This document shows positions 10,893 to 23,341 of a stretch of DNA of 64,000 nt, one piece after another. The notes below the pieces were generated by a model. The model was not told the DNA's origin, ran no database searches, and was given only the letters and a program-made list of their open reading frames with translations. Position 1 is the stretch's first letter. Each line of letters starts with the position of its first letter. The stretch comes from Eucalyptus grandis (taxonomy: Eukaryota; Streptophyta; Magnoliopsida; Myrtales; Myrtaceae): assembly GCF_016545825.1 (NCBI RefSeq), contig NC_052618.1:4021398-4085397 (forward strand), in the 5' to 3' direction. The position numbers and the translations under genes were made by a program.

Positions 10893-13090
10893 TAATGTCT
10901 CTAGCTTTTACAAAAATGGGAAAGTGCTTGACCTAACGAGATCAAAAGTGTAGAACTTCATACCCTTTTCAAGGTTTAGGATTATGACCCTATTGAATTG
11001 ACCAATAGAGGGTAATGTTGTATCACTCCCAGTTATTCAACTCATGAAAATTCATATAATAATGTATTCCCTCCTATCCATTGTAGGATCACCTCACTAC
11101 TAATGGTACGGATGACAAAGCAAGGAGAGGCTTGTCAAACTTTGATCAACTCTCCCAAGCAAAATGGCATCTCAAATATCCCAAAGCATATCCAAGAAGC
11201 TTTCAAGCCTCAACTTGCATTTGCTTTTTGGCCCTACTTAGTTATTTATTTTCTCTTGTGCAGAGGTAAAAGCAAACGTGTCCATCAAATCAGTGATCAT
11301 ATTTCCAACCCTGACTGATCATTCATGTGTCCTTTCCTCTCTAGATAGGGACAATCCATGGACATATATTTGTAAATAACTCATTTAGTGTTCAAAATTT
11401 AACATATCTGTAGATACAAGTTTGTTAAATAAATACCTCTAATATTTTTATAAAGTTTCTTAAGAAGGATAAAGTGTTTGTGTTTGGATTACAAACTCCC
11501 ATATACTAAAAGTGTTTCATGCATTTTCAAAATAAATTATGCATGATGATTTTGTCTGTCTAGGTCATTGATTTCATCAAGATTATCAAAATATATAGTT
11601 GAATGAATAATGTAGAATGATCAAGCATGCTAAATGAGGTGCATCGGGATAATGAAAGGCAAGTTATATCCTATACACAGTCCTCTATTTACACACTTAT
11701 GAGAGAAGCGTAGAAAGTCCAATGTCTGCAAGGTAAATGGTTCATTTGTGAATGGTACGATAACTAAAGTAATGAGGGGCATTTAATTTCTCTATCCTAA
11801 ATACTACAAGTTATCCATTTCTTACTCTATGTGAGCCTTAACACTTGTGGAATTTTTTTCATCTTACCCCTTTTGAGAACCACCCCACATTGGGGCAAAT
11901 TGGAGGCGAGGCGACATCATAAGGTGAGAAAGGGGATATAAATTTTCTTATTCACACTTGTATCAATCTTTGGGTGTCTTCATTCCATATGAACACCCAC
12001 AATAATTTAAGTGCCATAGAATAATTAAAAGCGATTATTTCTCTACCTTGCGCACTTGTATCCGTTGTACACCCCAATTGAATCTGTATTTTCACTATTA
12101 CATTGAGGTAAAATAGGAGTCACTACCGTTCAAGTAGCATGATCCAGAGTGTTGACTGAAGATGAAGACCTCAAGAGTCTAATAGTAGTGTTTTGTTTGA
12201 ACTTGCCTAGGCCAATCCTTAAACAATAAAAATGAAAAACTAGGGGCATGAAAAAGTAATATGTCTAGTAAGGCCAATGTTCATAAATGTAATAATTAGG
12301 GGTATGAAAAAGTAGTGTGCCTGATAAAAGTAAGGCCAACGCCCTCAAGCAAAAAATGATGCTCAAGCAAAGATACTAGCCACACGACGATAATCTCGAC
12401 GGTGAGAAAGAAAGACTGGTGACAATGTAAAGATAATCAACAACTCTTGTCTTTTTACACAATTTTGAAACCCTTCATTTCTCAACTCATGAGCTGAGCA
12501 TATATTATGTCCCTTTGTAAAAGTCTTTTCAGATTATGGCACTTCAATTAACGTATGACTTCATATGTTTATAAGTATCACTTTCGAAAAAGTACGAGTA
12601 AGATTATTTCTATATCTTTTTGTAGGGGTCTTGACTTGTAAACTTGGATATGATCGTGCTACATTTCTTTCATAAGCCTTAACCTTAATGGTCCCCTTTG
12701 ATACGTCGTTGACTAAACCTATATCACGATTCCGACAAAGACCTCTTATATTAGTAAAGTTGTACAGCTACGAGAATACTCGAGCCCTTGCTGACATGAT
12801 GATAGTGAAAATGTGCGCTTCTTGTAAACTTTGCATTAATGGTTGGGATAAAATAACATTTTCAATGAGAGTGAGTGGAAAACCCTTTTAAAGTGAAATC
12901 CCCTCATTTGGCATGTTTAAGATGTCCACATTCTGAATGATGATTGTCTTTCTAAATTTTCCTTAGTGGAACGTTGGTGATCAAAATTGACAAGATCGTC
13001 ATGCATGAACCCTATTTGAACTCCTGAATTTATAGCATGTACAATTATGTGTGCATATTACATGTTGTCTAACGGAAGACATACTTTTAG
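10893..13090. other. No gene recognised (2.2 kb)
   Basis: Low-complexity A/T-rich sequence. The short ORFs (11103-11318; 12688-12891) show no recognisable motif. Near 12240-12360 a phrase around 'aggggcatgaaaaagtaatatg' recurs about 60 bp later, a short local duplication. Confidence 0.45.
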
Positions 13091-13505
13091 AAATTAGAGA
13101 TATCATCAGGTATTCTCTCTTACTGACATTCGACCTGTTCGAGTTGTCCTCAGGATATGGATAATAGTAACTACCTAAGTATTCTATTGTCTTTGAGTAT
13201 CTGCCATTGTCCAAATGTCTAGGTATTCCACTACTTTGTATGCCTGCGACTACCTAGAAATGCTCTCTTATCACCATGACATTTGGCCTACCCGAGTTGT
13301 CCCTAAATTGCATTTTTGAATACTTGTAGCTTTCCAAGTATTCGATTGCTTTGTATGCCTACAATTACCTAGGTATGCTCTCTTATCACCATGACATTCC
13401 ACCTGCTCGAGTTGTCCCCATATTGTATCATTAAATACTTGTGACTGTCCAAATATTTCACTACTTTGTGTACTTGTGGTTACCTAGGTATTCCTACCCT
13501 TTTGA
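13091..13505. repeat. Minisatellite, roughly 120-bp unit
   Basis: Diverged units share 'tctcttatcaccatgacatt', 'cctgctcgagttgtccc' and 'tttgtatgcctacaattacc'. About three copies can be followed by eye. No coding content. Confidence 0.65.
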
Positions 13506-13599
13506 GTGCTTATGGTCATTTAGGTATTTATGAAGTTTTATTTTCCTTATGGTACACTCAAGAAAAGTTGTTTGTTGAATAGATGACTAGTCTTCCTTC

Positions 13600-14215
13600 A
13601 TCGGCTTGGCATGCTTCCGTAACCTAGTGTTCCCCTACATCAATTCGGCGTGCTTTCATAGCCTAAAAGAGTCCCCCTTTATTGCCCAACGTGCTTAGGT
13701 AGTCCAGAGTCCCCTTACATCAACCTGGCGTGTTTGTCTAAACCAAAGTCCCTCTTATTGACCCGGTATGCTTTCGCAACCCGGTGCCCCCTACATCGAT
13801 CTGGCATGCTTTCATAGCATCAAGTTTCTCTTCATTAACTTGACGTGCTTCCCTAGCTTGGTGTCCCCCTTCATTGTCATGGCATGCTTCCATAACCTGG
13901 AGTCCCCCTTCATTGACCAGGTGTGCTTCTATAGGATGGTGTCCCCCTTCATCAACCCGGTATGCTTTTGTAGCCCAATGTCTCCATCTTCATTGACTCG
14001 GTGTGCTTCCATAGCCCATAGTCCTCCTACATCAACCTAGTGTGCTTCCATAGCTTGGTGTCCCCGTCTTTATTGGCTCGGTGTACTTCTGTAGCCCGGA
14101 GTTCTCCTATATCAACATGATGTGCTTCCGTGGCCCTGAGTCCCCAATCATCTACGCCATGTGCTTTCGTAGCTCAGAGTCCCTCTTTACTGATGCAATA
14201 TGCTTTTATAGCTTG
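13600..14215. repeat. Minisatellite, roughly 55-60-bp unit, about ten diverged copies
   Basis: Units contain variants of 'ggtgtgcttccatagcctgg' followed by 'gtcccccttcattgac'. Frames such as 13768-14040 and 14081-14320 are open only because the unit lacks stops in that frame, giving a Cys/Phe/Pro-rich repeat peptide. I do not treat them as genes. Confidence 0.8.
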
Positions 14216-14485
14216 AAGGAAGACAAACAACTTATTACTCCAATAGACAACCGAAGAAAGGTTTGGGTCCTTAAAAAGCAATCCCCCCTCAAAGCTATTG
14301 AAGAAAGGTTCGAGTTCTAGACAAATAATTTGTTGTTCTAATAGACGACTGAAGAAAGGTTGAGGTCCTGGAAAAGCAATTTCTCGTCAAGGCGGCCAAA
14401 GAAATGTTCAGGTTTTAGATAAACAATTTATTAATCTAACGAGACAATCGAAGAAAGGTTCAAATCTTGGAAAATCAGCTTTCTC
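14216..14485. repeat. Minisatellite, roughly 110-bp unit
   Basis: About three diverged units contain 'gaagaaaggttcgagttcta' and 'acaaataatttgttgttcta'. They lie directly next to the preceding array, making three different tandem families back to back. Confidence 0.65.
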
Positions 14486-15999
14486 ATGTGATAGGGTAAG
14501 ATGATACATTGATACTTGCCAAAAAACTTGGGTTCATACCTTGTATCACTTATTCACGGTAAGTAATTACATGTATCTTCTTATCCGTCTTAGTATATAT
14601 TATGTATTATCTTCTTATCCGGATTGGCACTTAAGTAATCCGTCTTGCTCCGATTTTGGCACTTAAGTGCCACTTTCCAAACTTTTGGTACTTAAGTGTC
14701 AATCCGTGCCAAGTTTTGGCACTCCAGGTGTCCATACCTCTTGATTCAGCCACCTGAATGTTCCTTCTCAAATAGACACCAAGCTTTCAGCCTCCTCAAA
14801 GAACCCCAATCCTGTAAGCTAAGAACCAATGTCATTTATTTAATCTTAACGATTGTTGCCACTTGACTTACCACAAAATAAATCTGCCACTAGGAAAAGA
14901 AAGGCATAAGTTTTCTCATTTCGGTTTAGTAAACATCCACAAATCAAAATTGAACTCATAATTTGTAATCGAACATTGCATACAGACATCTCCAAATTCT
15001 AGTCCCTATATAATTCTTCTAATTGTAACTCTAATAGTTCAATAGGTTCAAGAAAAAAATGATTTTAAATTCCTGATCCTTCTTCGCGTTGAATTTGAGC
15101 TGCAATCAAGGTTTATGATTGGAGCATAAGACAATCACCAAATTAACTTCAGACAAAAACAAAAGAGAATTGAAACCTCAAGTTTTGAAGAATTAGGGAC
15201 TAAATTCACTAAACTAAAAACTCAACCTCTAGGGAATGGAATTGCAAATGTCACGTGACTGAATCATTTAAGTTCCAACACCTATTGAAGATGATGCAAA
15301 AATCGATGCGCCATGTGAGCCTTTTCATAATAACACAAGAAGAGCCCCTAAATTGAACCTCCTTACAATTATTATATAAAAAGTAACGGACCACCCTCAT
15401 CATCAAACCAACACGGCTATAAAAAAACTCTCAAGTGTCCAGACCGTGGCCCTTTCATGCACTCATGCAACTCTATAGACTAAAAAGGCCATGTTAGCAG
15501 AGGGACTTTGCTAGTTCTCCATACAACCAACCTAACTCTAGGCAACACCATTAAATTTTGGGAATTGTATCATTGAAAACTTGTTCCCTCCTTTGTCTTT
15601 TTGGGTACTGTTTCATTATTGTAATGATTATCTACAAGACATTCTCTCAAACTCAAGACAATTGCATGTACTGTTCATAATACATGTCGAAGCTAATATG
15701 ATATCTTCAATTGGAAGGACTTGCAAGAAATCAACTATACGAAAAAGAATGAATCAAAACAGGATTGTGAATAACCTTATCAAAAAGTATTTTCTGCAAG
15801 AACTACCCCTACACACATTGTAGCAGAAGGAGAAAACGACATCGTCCTTGCCATCCCCACCCATCAATTTGCCATTGCAACATGAAAAATAAATGAGAAA
15901 ACAAAAACCTTAAAGTCCCATCAATTATATCTAAGCAAGTTAGCAGTAGCTTTATAGCACAGCTGAAAGCTCCCAAAAATATTATGACATAACATCACC
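14486..15999. other. No gene recognised; short palindromic 'ggcacttaagtgcc' cluster
   Basis: At 14620-14740, 'ttggcacttaagtgccac', 'ttggtacttaagtgtcaa' and 'ttttggcact' cluster, resembling the inner TIR text of the MULE at 9071-10108 ('cacttaagtgcc'). It may be one end of a related broken element. The rest (14760-15999) shows no supportable structure. Confidence 0.4.
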
Positions 16000-16765
16000 C
16001 CTCTAATAATGATTACCTCAGCTAGTGGGTTGTGCTTGAGCTCTTCGACCAACAAAATTCAAGCCGAATTAAAGCAATGAGTCCGCGGAATTCAGAAAGT
16101 ATTTTCTGCATAAAGCATTTTCTGTCTCAGGTGCTGTAAATATGACATACACGGTAAAGCAAAAATGGAGGAAATGGAGATCGTGCTCCACTTTCACTGT
16201 ATGAACGGATGACCGTCCAGGGCCCGAAGAGGCAATCGACGATAAACAAATGGAATCATTCAATATTTCTCTGATCCTGCACCAGCTCGGAAAAAAATTA
16301 TAAATTCGTACCCTCTAAAGGAAGGCTCATGGACATGCTTGAATGACATTGAGTCGAGCGAAGCATGGAGGGCAAAGTGGTCGCTTCTCGGTTATGCAAG
16401 AGCCAACGAGCTTCTAAGTACTTTCTCCTCCGAAACAAAGATGCGAACATAAAAACCAGATAAAAAAAAGAATCTGAAAAGAGGGACTTGTGATCGTAGA
16501 TTTAGAGCTTCTCAAGGGACAGCTTTGAGTAGAGCAGAAAGCAAGTCATGACAAAAGATGAAACAAGAAGGCGGAGCGATTGCTTCTCGATTGCAAGTAG
16601 AGAGCCAAAGGAAATCGGTCGCCGGCAAAGAGCGCAATTTGGGAAGAGAGGTCACGGGAGTGCACCTAGAGAATGTAGTCTAGAGGATGAGGTTGTGGAG
16701 TGGAGAGATAGAAGCCATCATTGAGAGGGAGCGATGATCGTTGGAGGAAGCGCTAGTTGGGAAGA
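16000..16765 (-). other. Possible 5' part of a host gene or its remnant (unrecognised)
   Basis: Read on the minus strand, a long CT tract (16866-16789) is followed by moderately GC-rich sequence with a short ATG frame (MASISPLHNLIL, then stop), a polypyrimidine stretch ending in 'ggtgcag' near 16277, and then a 64-codon frame (16263-16069, beginning MNDSICLSSIASSG). The layout (CT-rich leader, short exons, acceptor-like site) resembles a plant gene start, but no protein family is recognised and the exon boundaries are guesses. Confidence 0.25.
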
Positions 16766-16784
16766 TACAATGTGTTAGGAAGAG

Positions 16785-16788
<4 letters not shown>

Positions 16789-16866
<78 letters not shown>
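16789..16866. repeat. (GA)n microsatellite, about 38 units
   Basis: The run is uninterrupted. The overlapping Arg-Glu and Ser-Leu frames on the two strands arise purely from the repeat. Confidence 0.97.
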
Positions 16867-16868
<2 letters not shown>

Positions 16869-17884
16869 ATTGGAGGAGGAGGAAGATAGACGAGATAAAG
16901 AGGAGAGAGAAGATAAAGAGAAGAGAGACTGTTTCGCCCTTCATCCACGTGTTGGGTTTGAATTGGGATGACGTGTGTCACGCCCTGATCCTTAGGCACG
17001 CGCACATCCCTTACCTTTGGTCGATTTTATAATGCGATATTCCAAGACTACATGTTGCTGATCCTTTCATTTTTAATAGCACATGCGGAAGTAGTTATGA
17101 ATCCTTAGACAATAAAAGATTGGGATAGAACAAAAGTAGGACTAAATTTCAAACTCTTAAAAACATTCACTCTTATATACAAGGTGAACTATTAGATTCA
17201 ATTCCCAATAAGTCAGTTTAAAAACAAGGTCTACAAGTAGAAGTGGGGTTCTACAAGCTACAGGTCCCTGTCCTCCTCTTCATCATTCTCCACACTCCAA
17301 CTGGAGCCTTCAGTAGACTACACCGGACTTTTGAGATCTTCAACATCCAAGTCTACTACATCTAGGGACGTGAAATAGTTATTCAATAACCAATGAGACT
17401 ACGTCTCAGCAAGTTCTACCCCCTAAAACCCGATTAGTAAACCAATACACCTTAGGGTTGCTTATGCACGGCATGAGTCAGAGGACTTACCTTAGCCTCA
17501 GATTCCACCTGCATATTAGCACAAATCAAATAGGCACCCAAGCAATCACATCACTGATTGAAGCATTGATCAAATCGACCTAGTCGATTACACGCCAACA
17601 AGGCCACTCACAGTCATTTCCATTTAATCAATCAATCCACAACATCAAATCAAGGCAACGATCAATCAACCTAGTCGATTATGTCTCAATCAACCATTCA
17701 CCAATCATTCCATTCAATCAATCAATTCACAACATCAAATCCAAGCAATGATCAATCGACCTAGTCGATTACATGTCAGTTGGACAATTTCTAGGTCATT
17801 CATTCCATCCCATATAACCTTCAATAACACACTTAGTCACAGAGCCATATCAATGCTCTCGAGCATCAACTTCGCCAATGTGAC

Positions 17885-18320
17885 GTATACACTAGACAAT
17901 TGCGTGCATTCTTTAAGGCGCCGTTTTCGCCAGTGATATCCTAAATCATCGAACCACACATGCCTATAACGATGTATTCAATAGACAACTTCATGTGTTC
18001 TTTAAGGTGCCGTTTTCGCCAATGATGTCCTTAATCACTGAACCACACATGCCAATTGCATGCGTTTATTAAGGCGCCATTTTCGCCAGTGATGTCCTTA
18101 ATCACCGAACCACACATGCCTATAACAATATGAGTACTAGACCGATACGTGCGTTCTTTAAGGCGCCATTTTCGCCAGTAATATCCTGAATCACCGAACC
18201 ACGTAGGTCCATAATGATGTATGTACTAGACCGATACATGTGTTCTTTAAGGCGCCGTTTTCGCCAATGACGTCCTTAGTTACCGAACCACGTAGCCCCA
18301 TCACACCGTACCTAATCGGT
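17885..18320. repeat. Minisatellite in element D, about 88-bp unit, five copies
   Basis: Unit landmarks 'ttaaggcgcc(g/a)ttttcgcc' occur at about 17910, 17999, 18065, 18153 and 18241. Spacings are 88-89 bp apart from one 66-bp unit with an internal deletion. Element E has the reverse-complement array at 28340-28630. Confidence 0.85.
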
Positions 18321-18513
18321 TATAGCCTAGAGTATTTTCAATTCACTCTCATGATTCCATCCACTTTACAACTCATCAAAGCATTATAATTGCTAAATAA
18401 ACATACTCGGCGATCTACTAATCAATCATTTAATTTCATTCAATTCCAAACAATTAAGGAACAATTCCTCAAATTGCACAATCAATTCAGTAAAACACAA
18501 CATGGAGCTTAAT

Positions 18514-18910
18514 TAAATAAATAGACTACACCACAACAATCAGCACAAAATTTTAGTCCCGGCCATCCCGGTTGAATTTCTAGAAAATAACTAATTAAAT
18601 AATTAATTTCTAAAATTAAATAAATAAGTACAATAAATTCAATTTAGCACAATATAAAACTCAATTAAATAAACGGACTGCACTATGATCATCATCATAA
18701 AATCCCGGTCACTGGCCATCCTAGTTGAATTTCCGGAAAATAAATAATTAAATAATTAATTTTGAAAATTAAATAGATAAATCCAATAAATTCAATTTAG
18801 CACAATATAAAAATAAACAGATTGCACCACAATCATCAGCATAAAATCCCGGTCCCTGGCCATCCTAGTTGAATTTCCAGAAAATAAATAATTAAATAAT
18901 TAATTTCGAA
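18514..18910. repeat. Tandem triplication in element D, about 150-bp unit
   Basis: Three units begin near 18523, 18675 and 18819 with variants of 'agactacaccacaa', each followed by 'aaatcccggtc', 'ggccatcctagttgaatttc' and 'aaataattaatt'. Element E carries a single equivalent unit (about 28020-28130), so the expansion is specific to D. Confidence 0.8.
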
Positions 18911-19131
18911 AGTTAATATTTAATTCCTAAAAATTCCATTTAGTCCCAAATTGCCTAATTAACACCCGATAAGGATTGGGAAAAATCTCAAGAAGCATCC
19001 AATAAATACTATAGGCAATTCTCTATCTAAGTACACTAACCACCTAACTAATATGCAATGCAATAAACTAATAATCGCTAATCCATTCTAATCTAACCGC
19101 CTAATTGCACTTAATTAAATCTAATCAACCT

Positions 19132-20095
19132 TTAAGTATAATTAGAAAAATAATAAGGCATTGGTGAGTAAAACTCACTCAATATGACGAGGTCAACGTG
19201 AGAATCGACTTTCCTCAAAGCGGGCCAAGCATCCAGGCTCGGGAAGATGGCAAAAACAGGCCAAAACCCCACTGTCATACCCATTTTCTGCCTTCTCTGT
19301 GCACTGCTGGTTGAGGCGGTTCTAACATCAGTTGAGGCGGCCAAGGGCGGTGGAGGGCAAGGCGGAGCTCCGGCGAGGTTGACGGTGGCTGGAGGAGGTC
19401 GGACGGCGGCTTGAGGTGATCGAACCGTGGCCTGTGCTGGCCAAAACGAAGTTGGACAGCAGCTCTGGAACAGCGAGTTGGGCAAGAGAGCGACCAAGGC
19501 GTGCGAAGCGGCGACGAGGCGATGGTGTGTAGCACAGAGGCAAATGACAGAGGGCGGTAGTGTCGCACGTCGCGCTGGTTGCTCCGGCGTCCATCCCAAA
19601 TCTGGGACCTCGGGCAACAAATGGAGGGGAGGACAGAGGGTGTGAGGGCGGCCGTGGAGTTGCGATGACATGCAGTGTGAGTCGGCGATGACGGCCTTGG
19701 CTCCGGTGGTGGCTACGACGGCGATGGCAGCTTTGGTTCGACTGCTGATTGCGACGGCAAGCTGCTGTCTTCGAACAAGCTGAGAGGGAGGGGAAGAGAG
19801 AGTGTCGGGCATATGAGGGAGGGTACCGAGAGAGTGAGAGAGATGAAGATAAGGATAAGAGAGAGAGAGAGAGTGGGTTTGAAAAGTCAAAAAGCAAAAA
19901 GGGGAGGAAGCCAAGTTGGAGGACAGCCGTGTATTTGGTGCAAAGTGGGGGGCATTTCGCACGTGGGGGAAAAGAGAGAGAGAGAGAGAGAGCGAGAGAA
20001 AGAAAGAAAGAAGAGAAAGCTTGTGGGGAAAAAGGTGTTTGGCCAAATGGGGAAGAAGAAAAGGGAATAAATTCAAAAGGAAAGAATTTCCTCAA
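19132..20095 (-). other. Open frames over the GC-rich leader-like part of element D (not called as a gene)
   Basis: Two overlapping minus-strand frames (314 and 255 codons) span this block. They begin in CT-repeat-derived Leu/Ser/Phe runs and continue in Ala/Pro/Arg-rich text with no recognisable domain. Their span coincides with the leader and exon-1-like part of the element, equivalent to 26700-27760 in E, so they may be untranslated. An unrecognised protein cannot be excluded. Confidence 0.3.
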
Positions 20096-20979
20096 ATAGA
20101 AAAATTCTTATTTCATTTTCTTTTGAATAAGCTCATAGATTCCCAAAAGAATTTCAGATTAGAATACTCGGTTCCCACTTGCATTTCTGCATTGAAATTC
20201 CCTCTTGAATTTCTCTCAAATTACTCTCATAAAATCAATTGATGTCTCACTTATCAAATTGATTATTTTCCTCATCTAATAATCCCTCACACTTCCTAAT
20301 GTCACAATCGCTGGCTTCAACTGAACGAAAAACGGCCATAAACTAACTTTTTCCCAAAAAGTCTCGGTTGTTAGAAAAATCTTCTGAGACTGAGCCGACA
20401 TTCCTAGAATTTATTGTGATATGGCAGAATCTCCAATTTCTGAAATCGGACTTAGATTAGCGGTTAATTTCACTCCAACGCGTTTTGAGCATGACCTAGG
20501 CTACTAGGTAGTTTTCAGAACTTTTTAGGACAAATGACCCTTGGTCGATTTTCTTCGAGCCACGATGAATTCACTCGACACATTGACGATTTTCGGTTGT
20601 CATGAAAATCTCAATAATTCAAATACGGACATAGGGTACCAAAACGACAGTGAAATCAAATTAGTGTCGGTCGACAAGAGTTTTCCAATTTAGTGGAGGC
20701 ACCCACGATCGGTCACACATCTTAGTCGAACCGACCTATCTCTGATTTCAAATCGATTTTATACCGTGCCGCAATGATCTCTAAAGATGAGCACGGTCGA
20801 AAAATCAATTTCTGGTCGAATTCTCAAGTCTATTCACCTTAAAGTCCTTAATAACTCACCCAGCTAGTCTAGTTATCTCGTGAGTGGCCAACTTAGAGAA
20901 AAACACTGTAATCGTGTCGATGAAATGCCCAATTTATCTAATCGAAATCAGAGCCCAAAAATCGGGATGTCACAACGTG

Positions 20980-21690
20980 GGCCCTCATGCGGACAACTGT
21001 TAACTACTGAATGGTTCAAAGCATGGATGACGTAATCCTTTTAAGGTATCTAATATTTTGATTTTCTCCTGCGTGGGATTTCACTACTCACCAATTAAGA
21101 AGTTTGGATATGATGTGGCCAAAAAGTCTAATCCAATGTAATGGACAAGGCCTCCCGTATACTTTTACTTGCGGGTATATTATTGCTATCTCAGCTATCA
21201 AATTAAATAATATTTATGCATTTAAAAAAACACTAATTTTATAATAGCTATTACGCCGACTTATATTATACCGGATACAAATCATAATATTCATGTATCC
21301 ACACAATTAACAGTATGAATAAATTTAATTGTTGAAATTCATCCATGAAATAGGTGTTCACTCAACATAAATTTGGATATGCTATACTTACAAATCTAAG
21401 TAATTGATTCCTTGATGCAGATGCACTAAACCACTTAACTTCATTTGGGCACACTCGATTTCGATGCTTGCGCATTTTAGTATTTCAAAACATAATAGTA
21501 TGGACTAATCGTGCAGTGATGTGAAAAAGATAATCGAAATATGATGATTAAAATAGTAAGCAATGGCAAAAAAAAAGAATGTGCTGATCATGGATCAAGT
21601 TAGGCTAGGTTAGGTTGCAAGCAAGGTCACATCCATGTCATGATTCAAGCTCTGTCTAGTTGTGGCCGGATTCATTCTTTCCCTTTTTCA
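20980..21690. other. No gene recognised
   Basis: A/T-rich intergenic-like sequence between element D and the hAT-like element. No repeat or motif is supported. Confidence 0.5.
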
Positions 21691-21696
21691 ATTTGC

Positions 21697-22600
21697 ATTA
21701 ATGGTGCATTTGTTTCGCGAAAACTTAATGATAAAGAAAAAATGCTTTTCAAAAGCATTTTCCATGAATACGGTTTATTTTCTTTTGTTTGGTATTGTAT
21801 TAGATTCCATTAGAAAATGATTTCACACTTTATCTCATCCAAAAAAGTTCAAATTTTTTAAAAAATTATTTTAAAAAACTTTGAATTTTGAATTTTTATT
21901 TACTTTTATTTTCCATTTCTTCTTTTCTTTCTTTTTTTGTTCTTTTTGTTCTTTTTCACTTTTCCTTCTTCTTGTGCTTTGCTTGTTTGCTTCCTCGTGC
22001 CATCCCTTTTGCTTCCTTTGGCAATTTGTCCTCGGCCGGCTTATGTGGGGCGAACTTGAGCCTTCATCGAAAGCTGTGAGCTCGCCGATTTGGTGAGGGT
22101 TGAAGCCCACTGCCAAAGGCCACAAGCTCACTCGATTTGGCAAGGCTTGCAGCTCGTCGCCGCCCTCGGGCAAGCTCAAGCCTCGTCGCCCAAGGCTGTG
22201 TCACCTAAGGTTGCGAGCCCGCCCAGTCTAGCGAGGCTTGAGGCTTGTTGTCAAAGGCCACGAACTTGCGTAATTTGACGAGGCTTGAGGCTTACCGGCC
22301 TTGGGCAAGCTCAAGCCTCATAGTTAGAGGCCATGAGCTCACTCAATTTGCTAGAGCTCGCACGACCGACCCCATGGCTAGCGACGGGTGGAAAAGAAGA
22401 AAAAAAAGGAAGAAAAGAAAAGAAAAATCGATTTTTATTAAAATAAAAATAAAAATATTCGATTTCTTTAAAAATATAATTTTATAAGAACAATTGTTTG
22501 TAAATGAAGCACCAAATCTAAGTTTTGGTATATTCAGAAAACATTTTACGGTTCTTCTAAAGGGAAATCATTTTCCCTGCAATATTGTCCTTTAATTTTA
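21697..22600. mobile_element. hAT-like non-autonomous element with a GC-rich repeated core (candidate)
   Basis: The left side begins around 'ggtgcatttgtttcgcgaaa' and contains 'aagcattttccatgaatacg'. The right side, read in reverse, contains 'gggaaaatgatttccc' and 'accgtaaaatgttttctg'. These are imperfect inverted counterparts of the 'gtttcg...aaaatg...tttcc' type often seen at plant hAT ends. The core (22026-22380) is strikingly GC-rich against A/T-rich flanks. No exact TIR or 8-bp TSD was confirmed, so the ends are approximate. Confidence 0.45.
22026..22380. repeat. GC-rich 'gcgaggcttgaggcttg' repeat core
   Basis: Diverged copies of 'aggcttgaggcttg', 'gggcaagctcaagcctc' and 'ggccacgagctcactcg' alternate, so sense and antisense versions of one motif (caagcctc/gaggcttg) are interleaved and could fold. 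Frames through it are repeat-derived. Confidence 0.7.
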
Positions 22601-22662
22601 GATGCAATTTTAAAAACAATGTCAAGAAAATGTGAAATACTACAATTACAACTGCTAACAAC

Positions 22663-22665
22663 AAT

Positions 22666-22715
<50 letters not shown>
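22663..22715. repeat. (AAC)n microsatellite
   Basis: About 16 near-perfect AAC/CAA units. Confidence 0.95.
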
Positions 22716-23091
22716 AAACTTGTTTGGGATAAAAATTTTCTATTTATAATGAAGACTTAATTTCTCTAAGTTCTGAAAATGAATTAATTGTACAATTCAG
22801 TTTTTGATATTCACTATTTTTGAAGAGTTCCAAATATTTCATGATAAATAAAAGTCAAATAAATAATCTCATAACATTTAAAGAAAGTAAAAAATCAATG
22901 AATTGTACCCTTCAAGATTACATAAAAGGACCAATTGTAAAGAATTGTATTTGATATTTCAATCTTTTAAAAAATTTCAAGTAATTTGTGATGACATTTG
23001 AGAAAGTTTTATCGTAACCAAGTGCATCAATGAATTTTTTTAATATCATGGTTATGATAGTGCATGGAGAATTTCCTATTTATGGTATAAG

Positions 23092-23093
<2 letters not shown>

Positions 23094-23133
<40 letters not shown>
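23094..23133. repeat. (AT)n microsatellite
   Basis: A pure AT run in A/T-rich sequence. The surrounding 22720-23340 has no gene that I can support. Confidence 0.95.
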
Positions 23134-23135
<2 letters not shown>

Positions 23136-23341
23136 GAGAACATTTTTATTTACAATATGTAAATTTCCAACATTTGATTACATGATATCAATATTTTTAT
23201 TTTGGACCAATTTTCATGTCTAGAATTGGTAGTCGATTCCTCGTGAATTTCTCTTTCTCATATATCATTAGATTTGTTTCTTCAACTACTACAAACATGC
23301 AAACTAGATCATTTTCCACAACAAATTTATGCCCTATTGCT

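Larger units (their letters stand above)
16976..20974 (-). mobile_element. Long solo-LTR-like element, copy D (4.0 kb)
   Basis: The element begins TGTCACGCCCTGATCC and ends GGGATGTCACA, with a perfect 5-bp TSD, acgtg (16971-16975 and 20975-20979). Read on minus it starts TGTGACATCCC, carries GA/CT-rich leader text (20000-19850), a GC-rich block (19700-19270), A/T-rich triplicated repeats (18910-18514), an 88-bp minisatellite (18320-17885), an acceptor-like region with a short acidic exon-like frame (about 17360-17240) and a 'gcttccg' motif (near 17085). Element E is its homologue in the opposite orientation. No internal retroelement domain exists, so I interpret it as a solo LTR. Confidence 0.75.

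Noticed and set aside
13768..14320. Cys/Phe-rich repeat proteins
   Set aside because: Periodic translation of a diverged minisatellite that lacks stops in one frame. No start context or domain.
13091..14485. CRISPR-like direct repeats
   Set aside because: Diverged contiguous tandem units without unique spacers; a plant nuclear context.
16741..17032. Arg/Glu and Ser/Leu-rich frames on both strands
   Set aside because: Produced entirely by the (GA)n microsatellite.
19132..20076. 314-codon ORF in element D
   Set aside because: Starts in CT-repeat-derived text, has no domain, and the equivalent part of element E is not open in the same frame. Kept only as a note, not a gene.
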